NCBI RefSeq assembly: GCF_019061185.1
Contig: NZ_JAHQZU010000004.1
Coordinates: forward strand, 62,001 to 126,000
Direction of reading: 5' to 3'
Origin: Paracoccus sp. Z118
Lineage (GTDB): Bacteria; Pseudomonadota; Alphaproteobacteria; Rhodobacterales; Rhodobacteraceae
DNA length: 64,000 nt
Both the position numbers and the translations under genes were made by a program. The notes under the pieces are model-generated. The model was not told where the DNA came from, made no database searches, and worked only from the letters and a program-made list of their open reading frames with translations. This document shows positions 57,652 through 64,000 of this stretch, piece after piece (position 1 is the stretch's first letter; each line of letters begins with the position of its first letter).

Positions 57652-58219
57652 GATGGATATTCGTCATCTGCAGGATCGCCGCGCCGTCATGGGTCCGGCT
57701 GGGATGAACGGTCAGGTCGAATTGCCAGCTTGCCTTCACCAGATCGACCTCTTCCTGCCAAGTTTCGCCCTTCATCAACCAGGCGGTCCCGCCGGGTGAG
57801 AGGTGCTGGACCACATATGCCATCAGCTTCGGCAGCGGGGCAAGGGCGCGGGCGCTTACGTGATCGGCAGCGGCGGGCGACTGCTGCTCAATCCGGGTAG
57901 TGACCACGCTGCAGTTAGTCAGTGACAGTTCACGAACGCAGGTGCGCAGGAAGGTGGCCTTGCGGGCGTCGGAATCGAGCAGGGTCACGCTCAGTTGAGG
58001 GCGGCAGATGGCTACCACCAGCCCCGGCAGTCCGCCGCCGGAACCCAAGTCCACCCATCTTCCCTCAAGCGGCGCGAGTTCGGCCAGCTGGATGCTGTCG
58101 GCGATGTGACGCTGCCAGAGATCCGGCAGAGTCGCAGGAGAGACAAGATTGATGGTCGGGTTCCAGCGCGTCAGAAGATCGGCGTAGCGTTGGAGCCTTG
58201 CTTCACATGAAGCATTCAT
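57644..58219 (-). CDS. rsmG: 16S rRNA (guanine527-N7)-methyltransferase
   Basis: SAM-dependent methyltransferase GidB acting on G527 of 16S rRNA, 191 residues. Motif I is [17 protein letters not shown] near residue 57, and [16 protein letters not shown] follows. The N-terminus has [10 protein letters not shown] and [16 protein letters not shown] at 58219 overlaps the mnmG stop (ATGA). Loss of this enzyme is known to give low-level streptomycin resistance in several bacteria. The first codons contain a parS-like half-palindrome. Confidence 0.95.
   Translation of the reverse strand: MNASCEARLQRYADLLTRWNPTINLVSPATLPDLWQRHIADSIQLAELAPLEGRWVDLGSGGGLPGLVVAICRPQLSVTLLDSDARKATFLRTCVRELSLTNCSVVTTRIEQQSPAAADHVSARALAPLPKLMAYVVQHLSPGGTAWLMKGETWQEEVDLVKASWQFDLTVHPSRTHDGAAILQMTNIHHG
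58200..58213. promoter_or_regulatory. Degenerate parS-like sequence at mnmG-rsmG junction
   Basis: GCTTCACATGAAGC differs at one centre base from a TTCACGTGAA core and is near-palindromic. It lies inside codons 3-7 of rsmG. It could be a weak ParB site or chance. Ranked below the site at 60074-60089. Confidence 0.3.
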
Positions 58220-60081
58220 GCCGAGGCGCGCTTGCTGTTGCGGCGCACGAGGGCGAGCAGCAGCGCCAGAGCAGCGGGCGTCATGCCTTCGATCCGCGCA
58301 GCCTGCGCGAGCGTCTGAGGGCGCACCCGGTCGAGCTTCTGCCGCAACTCGTTCGAAAGACCGGAAACGACAGCGTAATCGAAGTCCGCGGGGATGGCGA
58401 CCGCCTCCTCGCGCTGCAATGCCGCAGCTTCCCGCTGTTGGCGATCCGTATAGGGCGCGTAGAGCGAGTCCGTGCAGAGCTGTTTAAGGGTTACCGGATC
58501 GATCCTGGCGAGATCAGGATCGAGGGCGATTACCTGCGCCGGCTCAAGATCGGGAAGCGAGAGCAGATTGAAGAGCGACCGCCGCTGACCGTCCTGCCGG
58601 ACCGTGATCCCCCGGGTCCCAAGCTCGGCCGCCGTCAGCGTCCGCGCTTGGGCCAGCTCCCGCGCTGCCGTGTAGGCATGCATCTTCTCGGAATAGACGT
58701 GCCAGCGCCGGTCATCCACCAGACCAAGATCGCGTCCCATCGGGGTCAGCCGCTGATCGGCGTTGTCGGCGCGGATGGATAGCCGGAACTCGGCCCGCGA
58801 GGTGAACATGCGGTAAGGCTCAGTCACCCCTCGTGAGGTCAGGTCGTCGATCATCACGCCGATATAGCTGTTCGTGCGCGAAAATCTCACCGGCTCCTCC
58901 CCCCGAGCAAGCCGGGCGGCGTTCACCCCCGCAACCAGCCCCTGGGCTGCGGCTTCCTCGTATCCGGTGGTGCCGTTGATCTGGCCAGCGAGGAACAGTC
59001 CCGGCACCGTCTTCACCCGCAGGGAGGACCTCAGCGCGCGCGGATCGACATAGTCGTATTCGACAGCGTAGCCGGGCTGAAGGATCTCGGCCTCCTCCAA
59101 CCCGGTCATGGTGCGCACGTAGGCGAGCTGCACATCTTCCGGCAGGGAGGTCGAGATTCCATTCGGATAGACCACGTCGCTGTCCCATCCCTCGGGTTCA
59201 AGAAAGACCTGGTGCGCATCCTTTTCAGCGAACCGGACGACCTTGTCCTCGATCGACGGGCAGTAGCGGGGACCAACGCCCTCGATATGACCGCCATACA
59301 TCGCAGAGCGGTCAAGATTGGCGCGGATGATCCCGTGTGTGCGTTCGTTCGTGTGGGTGATCGCGCAGCTGATCTGCGGTGCGGCGGGAGCGGTGTTGAG
59401 ATAGGAAAACAGAACCGGATCATCATCGCCCGGTTGCAGCTCCAGCCGGTTCCAATCGATGCTGGAGCGCCGGAGCCGAGGCGGGGTGCCCGTCTTGAGG
59501 CGCCCCATCGGAAGCCCAAGTGACAGCAGATCCTGCGCCAGACCCGAGGAGGTGGGACCGCCCCAGCGACCCGCAGGACGGCTGACATCGCCGGTATGGA
59601 TCACGCCGTTCAGAAATGTGCCGGAGGTAATGACGACGGCAGCAGCGGCAAGCTCGGTGCCGTCGGCAAGCCGGACCCCAGAGACGCCGGCGCCGGACCG
59701 CAGGATAGACGCGACTTCACCCAGAATGACATCCAGCAGGGGCTGCGCGGCCACCATCTTCTGTGCAGAAGCACGATAGAGCCCGCGATCCGCCTGCGCC
59801 CGCGGCCCCTGGACGGCAGGGCCCTTGCGCCGGTTCAGAAGCCGGAACTGGATGCCAGCGGCATCGGCAATCTCACCCATCAAGCCACCAAGCGCATCCA
59901 CCTCGCGCACGAGATGACCCTTCCCCAGCCCGCCGATTGCCGGATTGCACGACATCGTCCCGATGTCATCCGCGCGCATGGTGACAAGCGCTGTCGCGCT
60001 GCCCATCCGGGCAGCTGCCGCTGCGGCCTCGATTCCCGCATGGCCGCCGCCCACAACGATGACGTCATAGCTGTGCTTCAC
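58216..60081 (-). CDS. mnmG: tRNA uridine-5-carboxymethylaminomethyl modification enzyme MnmG (GidA)
   Basis: FAD/NADH subunit that, with MnmE, makes cmnm5U34 in tRNAs, 621 residues. The N-terminal FAD motif is [20 protein letters not shown] (about 5-24). [21 protein letters not shown] (in outline [13 protein letters not shown]), [12 protein letters not shown], and [15 protein letters not shown] are diagnostic. The C-terminal part has [14 protein letters not shown] and [23 protein letters not shown] sequence ([20 protein letters not shown]). The start is GTG at 60081. A TAG three codons upstream in frame excludes an earlier start. The GTG lies inside a parS-like site. Confidence 0.96.
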   Translation of the reverse strand: MKHSYDVIVVGGGHAGIEAAAAAARMGSATALVTMRADDIGTMSCNPAIGGLGKGHLVREVDALGGLMGEIADAAGIQFRLLNRRKGPAVQGPRAQADRGLYRASAQKMVAAQPLLDVILGEVASILRSGAGVSGVRLADGTELAAAAVVITSGTFLNGVIHTGDVSRPAGRWGGPTSSGLAQDLLSLGLPMGRLKTGTPPRLRRSSIDWNRLELQPGDDDPVLFSYLNTAPAAPQISCAITHTNERTHGIIRANLDRSAMYGGHIEGVGPRYCPSIEDKVVRFAEKDAHQVFLEPEGWDSDVVYPNGISTSLPEDVQLAYVRTMTGLEEAEILQPGYAVEYDYVDPRALRSSLRVKTVPGLFLAGQINGTTGYEEAAAQGLVAGVNAARLARGEEPVRFSRTNSYIGVMIDDLTSRGVTEPYRMFTSRAEFRLSIRADNADQRLTPMGRDLGLVDDRRWHVYSEKMHAYTAARELAQARTLTAAELGTRGITVRQDGQRRSLFNLLSLPDLEPAQVIALDPDLARIDPVTLKQLCTDSLYAPYTDRQQREAAALQREEAVAIPADFDYAVVSGLSNELRQKLDRVRPQTLAQAARIEGMTPAALALLLALVRRNSKRASA

Positions 60082-60089
60082 GTGAAACT
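60074..60089. promoter_or_regulatory. parS-like ParB-binding site overlapping the mnmG start
   Basis: TGCTTCACGTGAAACT matches the widely conserved bacterial parS (TGTTTCACGTGAAACA) at 14 of 16 positions, with the full TTCACGTGAA core (60077-60086). It spans the mnmG GTG start and its ribosome-binding region, 2.4 kb from parA. From general knowledge, parS sites cluster near parAB and the origin. Confidence 0.75.
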
Positions 60090-61341
60090 ACTTTCCGATG
60101 CAAAAGGCCGAGAAGACTTCGTCAAGATAGTCCTCCACCCCCGTTTCGCCAACCACTTCCCGCAGACCATTGACCGCTATGTTCAACGACTCCGCGACGA
60201 TTTCCGGCGGGTCTGAGGGACTGACCTGCAACCCAGCGCTGGCCCGCCGCAGGGCATCCGCCTGACGCTGGCGCGTTACCATGTCCGCCGCCGCCGCCCG
60301 CGCACGCAGGATATCGTGGATGCGGTCGAGCAGGGCGACGACACCCTCGCCGGTGATGGCGGAAACGTCACCCTCTCGCAGATCGGATTTCGACGTGATC
60401 ACGACATCGCCGCTCTGCAGAAGCTCTTTCACCGCCCGTCCATCTTCGGACAGGTGCACCCGCAGATCCGCACTCGCCGCACGCTGGTTCGCCCGGTCGA
60501 TTCCCAATCGCTCGACATGATCAGCGGTCTCACGCAGTCCCGCCGTATCGAGGAACGTCACCGCGAGTCCGCGAAGATCAATGCGCACCTCCAGAACGTC
60601 CCGTGTCGTTCCCGCCACCGGCGTGACCAGCGCGACCTCCCGCCGCGCAATTGCGTTCAACAGCGAGGATTTTCCCGCATTCGGCGGGCCGATCAGTGCA
60701 ACCTCGAAACCGTCGCGCAGACGTTCCGCCGCCGGAAAACCGTCCAGCTGAGCCTTGATGGAGTCCCTCACCTCATCAAGCAAGGTGAACACTTCAGCGG
60801 GCACATCCTCCGGCACATCCTCATCGGCAAAGTCGATGGAGGCGGCAATCAGGGCGCCCGCGCGGACCAGCTTCCCGCGAAGCTGCACAGCCCACTCCTG
60901 CAACGCGCCATCCGCCACGCGGATCGCCTGCCGATGCTGCGATTCCGTTTCCGCCGCGAGCAGGTCGGAGAGTGCCTCCGCCTCCGAGAGGCCAAGCTGG
61001 CCGTTCAGAAATCCGCGCTGCGTAAACTCACCAGGAAGGGCATGGCGCGCGCCCCGAGCCGCGACCGCTTCCTGCAACAGTCGTGAAATGATCGGCGCCC
61101 CATGCAGGTGAAACTCAACGACATCCTCGCCCGTGAAGCTCGCTCTCGCGTCGAAACGGACAACAAGCCCATGGTCGATCAACTGTCCGTCGCTCACGAT
61201 CCGCCGAAGATAGCTGTGTCGCGCCTGCGGCAGAGGGCCGGCCAGGTCTTCCGCGATCCGCCGCGCCTCCGGCCCACTCAGGCGAACGACAGAAATGCCC
61301 CCGCGCCCAGGCGGGGTCGATTCGGCGTGGATCGTGTCCAC
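60088..61341 (-). CDS. mnmE: tRNA modification GTPase MnmE (TrmE)
   Basis: GTPase partner of MnmG, 417 residues; E. coli MnmE has 454. N-terminal folate-binding domain: MDTIHAESTPPGRGGISVVR, then FTGEDVVEFHLHG and LPGEFTQRGFLNGQLGLSEA. The G domain has LIGPPNAGKSSLLNAI (about 215), AGTTRDVLEV, DTAGLRETAD and SKSD in place of the usual NKxD. The C-terminus ends in the invariant CIGK. The G domain between DTAG and the base-recognition motif is shorter than usual, which accounts for much of the length difference. Starts 7 bp from the rho stop. Confidence 0.94.
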   Translation of the reverse strand: MDTIHAESTPPGRGGISVVRLSGPEARRIAEDLAGPLPQARHSYLRRIVSDGQLIDHGLVVRFDARASFTGEDVVEFHLHGAPIISRLLQEAVAARGARHALPGEFTQRGFLNGQLGLSEAEALSDLLAAETESQHRQAIRVADGALQEWAVQLRGKLVRAGALIAASIDFADEDVPEDVPAEVFTLLDEVRDSIKAQLDGFPAAERLRDGFEVALIGPPNAGKSSLLNAIARREVALVTPVAGTTRDVLEVRIDLRGLAVTFLDTAGLRETADHVERLGIDRANQRAASADLRVHLSEDGRAVKELLQSGDVVITSKSDLREGDVSAITGEGVVALLDRIHDILRARAAAADMVTRQRQADALRRASAGLQVSPSDPPEIVAESLNIAVNGLREVVGETGVEDYLDEVFSAFCIGK

Positions 61342-61348
61342 ATCATCC

Positions 61349-62620
61349 TCAGGCGTTCATCGAGTCGAAGAAATCGGCGTTGTTCTTCGTCTGCTTCAGC
61401 TTCGAGTTCAGGAACTCGATCGCGTCGGTGGTGCCCATCGGGTTCAGGATGCGCCGCAGCAGATAAGTCTTCTGCAGGTCCTTCTGATCCACCAGCAGCT
61501 CTTCCTTGCGGGTGCCGGATTTCAGGATATCCATCGCCGGAAAGACGCGCTTGTCCGCAACCTTGCGGTCCAGCACGATCTCGCTGTTGCCGGTGCCCTT
61601 GAACTCCTCGAAGATCACCTCGTCCATGCGCGAGCCCGTATCGATCAAGGCCGTTGCGATGATGGTCAGCGAGCCGCCCTCCTCGATGTTCCGCGCCGCA
61701 CCGAAGAACCGCTTGGGCCGTTGCAGCGCGTTCGCATCGACGCCGCCCGTCAGCACCTTGCCCGAGCTCGGCACCACCGTATTGAAAGCGCGACCCAGAC
61801 GGGTGATCGAGTCCAGCAGGATCACCACGTCGCGCTTGTGCTCGACCAGCCGCTTGGCCTTCTCGATCACCATCTCGGACACCGCGACGTGGCGGCTCGC
61901 CGGCTCGTCGAAGGTCGAGGACACGACCTCGCCCTTGACCGAGCGCTGCATGTCGGTGACCTCTTCCGGCCGCTCGTCGATCAGCAGCACGATCAGGTAG
62001 CATTCGGGGTGATTGCGCGCGATCGAATGCGCGATGTTCTGAAGCAGCACCGTCTTGCCGGTGCGGGGCGGGGCGACGATCAGGCTGCGCTGCCCCTTGC
62101 CGATCGGCGCCACCAGGTCGATGATCCGGGCCGAGCGGTCCTTCACCGTCGGATCGTCCAGTTCCATCTTCAGCCGTTCGTCAGGATAAAGCGGCGTCAG
62201 GTTGTCGAAGGCGACCTTGTGGCGCGCCTTCTCGGGGCTTTCGAAGTTGATCTTCTCGACCTTCGTCAGCGCGAAATAACGCTCGTTTTCGCCGGGGCCG
62301 CGGATCACGCCCTCGACCGTGTCGCCGGTGCGCAGCGCGTGCTGGCGGATCATGTCGGGGCTGACATAGATGTCGTCAGGGCCGGGCAGGTAGTTCGCCT
62401 CGGTCGAGCGCAGGAAGCCGAAGCCGTCCTGAACGACCTCGAGGACGCCGTCGCCGCCAATCTCGATCCCGTCCTCGGCATGCTCCTTCAGAAGCGAGAA
62501 CATCATCTCGCCCTTGCGCATGGTCGAGGCGTTCTCGATCTCCCATTCCTCGGCCATCGCCAGCAGGTCGGCCGGAGTCTTGGCCTTCAGGTCGAACAGG
62601 TTAAGGCGCTCGTCGCTCAT
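61349..62620 (-). CDS. rho: Transcription termination factor Rho
   Basis: Hexameric RNA-dependent ATPase, 423 residues. The N-terminal domain starts [20 protein letters not shown] and has the RNA-binding cold-shock-like fold: [20 protein letters not shown]. Walker A is [19 protein letters not shown] near residue 180. Walker B is [18 protein letters not shown], with the Q-loop/R-loop [20 protein letters not shown] (in outline). The C-terminus is DFFDSMNA. Codons are highly biased, as in an abundant protein, unlike neighbouring mnmE. 137 bp separate it from hemJ. Confidence 0.97.
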   Translation of the reverse strand: MSDERLNLFDLKAKTPADLLAMAEEWEIENASTMRKGEMMFSLLKEHAEDGIEIGGDGVLEVVQDGFGFLRSTEANYLPGPDDIYVSPDMIRQHALRTGDTVEGVIRGPGENERYFALTKVEKINFESPEKARHKVAFDNLTPLYPDERLKMELDDPTVKDRSARIIDLVAPIGKGQRSLIVAPPRTGKTVLLQNIAHSIARNHPECYLIVLLIDERPEEVTDMQRSVKGEVVSSTFDEPASRHVAVSEMVIEKAKRLVEHKRDVVILLDSITRLGRAFNTVVPSSGKVLTGGVDANALQRPKRFFGAARNIEEGGSLTIIATALIDTGSRMDEVIFEEFKGTGNSEIVLDRKVADKRVFPAMDILKSGTRKEELLVDQKDLQKTYLLRRILNPMGTTDAIEFLNSKLKQTKNNADFFDSMNA

Positions 62621-62757
62621 CTCGTCACCAATCGTTGGCCGGACGAACCCGTCACCGGGGCGAAGTCGGACCAGTAGTTCAAGTGGAAAAATCCACCGGA
62701 CGGCGGACGAAAGCCGGATACACCGAATCGCTCTGCCGAGTCAAACCCGGCCGCGCG

Positions 62758-63207
62758 TCAGAACTTCACGATCACCGACAGCACGATTACGGCCATCAAC
62801 ACAGTCGGCACCTCGTTCATCATCCTGTAGGTGCGTCCGGGAAATGGCGCCGGCTCGGTGGCCATGATCTTGCGCTGACGCGAGAGCCAGTGGTGGAACC
62901 AGGTCATCCCGAGAACCGCCGCGGCCTTCGTCCAGGGCCAGATCATCGACCAGTCCACCAGCCCCGGCGTGAAGACCAGCGTCAGGCCGAAGATCCAGGT
63001 CGCCGTCATCGCCGGGTTCATGATGAGGCGGATCAGCTTGCGCTCCATGATGCGGAAGGTCTCGACCATCTCGCCGGAGTTGCCCGCGCGCTCGGCGTGA
63101 TAGACCAGCAGCCTGGGCAGATAGAACAACCCGGCCAGCCACGCGATGACCGACATGACGTGGAAGGATTTCACGTAAGGATAGGCAGCATAGAGCAGGT
63201 CGGACAT
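62758..63207 (-). CDS. hemJ: Protoporphyrinogen IX oxidase HemJ
   Basis: Membrane enzyme of heme synthesis (HemJ/CopD-like UPF0093 family), 149 residues with four helices. The conserved heme His lies in VKSFHVMSVIAWLAGLFYLP (residues about 12-31); RLLVYHAERAG follows. Then RIMERKLIRLIMNPAM and KAAAVLGMTWFHHWLSRQRK are diagnostic. It lies between rho and the origin candidate, a common position in alphaproteobacteria. Starts 9 bp after GGAGAC. Confidence 0.93.
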   Translation of the reverse strand: MSDLLYAAYPYVKSFHVMSVIAWLAGLFYLPRLLVYHAERAGNSGEMVETFRIMERKLIRLIMNPAMTATWIFGLTLVFTPGLVDWSMIWPWTKAAAVLGMTWFHHWLSRQRKIMATEPAPFPGRTYRMMNEVPTVLMAVIVLSVIVKF

Positions 63208-63351
63208 CGATGTCTCCTTTGCGACCCTTCATAAGATAAAGAAGAGTATAGAAGGAAGATGATGTTATAGGCCCTGTGGGAGTCTGAATCCTCCGCCGTC
63301 GCGAGACTTCCTCACAGGGTTTTCAGCATGTGGACGAGACGCGGATAAACA

Positions 63352-63373
63352 TTTCGCTTCACGTGAAGCGAAA
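63352..63373. promoter_or_regulatory. 22-bp perfect palindrome with parS core, inside origin candidate
   Basis: Half-site TTTCGCTTCAC (63352-63362) is exactly mirrored at 63363-63373. The centre TTCACGTGAA equals the parS core, but flanking bases differ symmetrically from consensus (12 of 16 match). It may be a second ParB site or an operator for another dimeric protein controlling the origin or hemJ/aroE. Confidence 0.55.
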
Positions 63374-63462
63374 ACAACTTCAATGGCTTGACCCTGCTAG
63401 CACCCTGTGGATATTTCCCTCGTTTCACGGTTCTACCAGCTGCGCCGCCCATACTGTCCCGT

Positions 63463-63471
63463 TGTGGATAA
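63463..63471 (-). promoter_or_regulatory. Consensus DnaA box
   Basis: TGTGGATAA on the plus strand, i.e. TTATCCACA on the minus strand, an exact match to the high-affinity DnaA box. Within the origin candidate between hemJ and aroE. Confidence 0.75.
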
Positions 63472-63637
63472 CCGCCTCTGACTGTCCCGCCGATCCGCTC
63501 GAAATCGCGGAACCGACACCTGGGCCTGCTCCGTCCCCGCAACTCGACCGCGGTTTTCCACAGATCCATGGACAGCCCGGCTTGCCACCACCCCCCAGCC
63601 CGCCGATGATCCCGCGAAAGAACCCGCACGATATGAC

Positions 63638-64000
63638 ATGACCGACCCCACGACGCCGCCTGAACCAGAACGCATCCCCCTGGCCGGAGTCATCGGCTGG
63701 CCCGTCGCGCATTCCCGCTCGCCGGCGCTGCATGGTCACTGGCTGAAACGCTACGGTATTGCCGGGCATTACGTGCCGCTGCCGGTCATGCCCGAACATC
63801 TGGGCAGCGTCCTGCACATGCTGCCCAAGGCCGGCTTCGTCGGCGCGAATGTCACCATTCCCCACAAGGAGGCCGTGCTCGCGCTCGCCGATGTGGTCAC
63901 CGACCGCGCCGCGCTGATCGGTGCGGCGAATACGCTGATCTTTCGCCCGGACGGCCGCCTTCACGCCGACAACACCGACGGCCACGGGTTCATGGCCAAT
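63638..64000 (+). CDS. aroE: Shikimate dehydrogenase, 3'-truncated by window edge
   Basis: NADP-dependent shikimate-pathway enzyme. 121 N-terminal residues are visible. The substrate-binding domain starts after a Pro-rich lead with LAGVIGWPVAHSRSPALHGH (residues about 14-33), the SxS shikimate motif. GFVGANVTIPHKEAVLALAD holds the catalytic Lys. Then IGAANTLIF and DNTDGHGF, the final shikimate-contact segment, reach the window end. The NADP domain lies outside. ATG at 63638 is the only start close before the conserved region. Confidence 0.93.
   Translation, partial: MTDPTTPPEPERIPLAGVIGWPVAHSRSPALHGHWLKRYGIAGHYVPLPVMPEHLGSVLHMLPKAGFVGANVTIPHKEAVLALADVVTDRAALIGAANTLIFRPDGRLHADNTDGHGFMAN

Larger units (their letters stand above)
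63208..63637. other. Candidate chromosomal replication origin (oriC)
   Basis: 430 bp without a convincing gene, between divergent hemJ and aroE. One perfect DnaA box TTATCCACA is on the minus strand at 63463-63471. Single-mismatch boxes are at 63406-63414 (minus, ATATCCACA) and 63554-63562 (plus, TTTTCCACA), and weaker ones are near 63329-63337. An A/T-rich stretch at 63229-63268 (CATAAGATAAAGAAGAGTAT and on) could be the unwinding element. A 22-bp palindrome lies at 63352. parAB, rsmG, mnmG, mnmE and rho next door are typical origin neighbours. Not experimentally shown. Confidence 0.68.

Noticed and set aside
63312..63629. Small ORFs in the hemJ-aroE gap
   Set aside because: No ribosome sites or recognisable protein features. 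They run over DnaA boxes and the palindrome, so the stretch is treated as non-coding.

Overview
The window is a 64 kb stretch of a high-GC alphaproteobacterial chromosome, most likely a member of the Rhodobacterales (Rhodobacter/Paracoccus-type). This is inferred from strongly GC-biased third codon positions, PuuE-UraD and TsaE-AmgK fusions, the AddAB nuclease, an HslV with an N-terminal extension, and the order hrcA/rph and parB-parA-rsmG-mnmG-mnmE-rho-hemJ. Almost every base is coding. No IS element, prophage or CRISPR array was seen.

Layout, left to right. (1) 1-9.5 kb is a purine-catabolism locus: the 3' end of xdhB, xdhC, guaD, a bicupin ureidoglycine aminohydrolase, an allantoinase/OHCU-decarboxylase fusion, an NCS2 purine permease and an IclR regulator. 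No uricase or 5-hydroxyisourate hydrolase lies inside the window. (2) 9.6-18.4 kb holds a TsaE-AmgK fusion, murU (cell-wall sugar recycling), addB, addA and trxA. (3) 18.4-22.6 kb holds an unidentified glycosyltransferase-like gene, hslV, a 30-codon coupled mini-ORF, hslU, two small membrane proteins and a lipocalin. (4) 22.7-31.5 kb on the minus strand holds pyruvate carboxylase, a DMT exporter, a beta-lactamase-fold hydrolase, an RluA-type pseudouridine synthase, a LysE exporter, a GFA-domain protein, free-Met-R-sulfoxide reductase and epmA, divergent from efp.

(5) 32.3-43.4 kb is the most notable region. It carries a complete selenocysteine system: selD, a selenoprotein formate dehydrogenase whose catalytic codon is an in-frame UGA followed by a SECIS-like hairpin, fdhB, fdhC, fdhE, selA, selB and, 11 bp after selB, the tRNA-Sec gene. 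From fdhA to selC the genes overlap or are closely spaced, so the selenoprotein and most of the machinery that decodes its UGA may lie on one transcript. A DUF2243 membrane protein with an extra C-terminal domain sits between selD and fdhA.

(6) 43.4-50.8 kb holds a secreted Pro/Ala/Thr-rich protein, an LLM flavin oxidoreductase, glutamate dehydrogenase and a sulfate ABC importer in the order cysA-sbp-cysT-cysW. (7) 51-56 kb holds a ClpP paralogue with an acidic N-terminus, grpE and hrcA, divergent from rph-rdgB-hemW. The middle of hemW has a very AT-rich in-frame patch that looks like a recombination mosaic. (8) 56-64 kb is origin-proximal: parB, parA, rsmG, mnmG, mnmE, rho and hemJ, then a non-coding stretch of about 430 bp with DnaA boxes and a 22-bp palindrome, then the start of aroE. 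The stretch is a good candidate for the chromosomal replication origin, and parS-like sites lie in and near this region.
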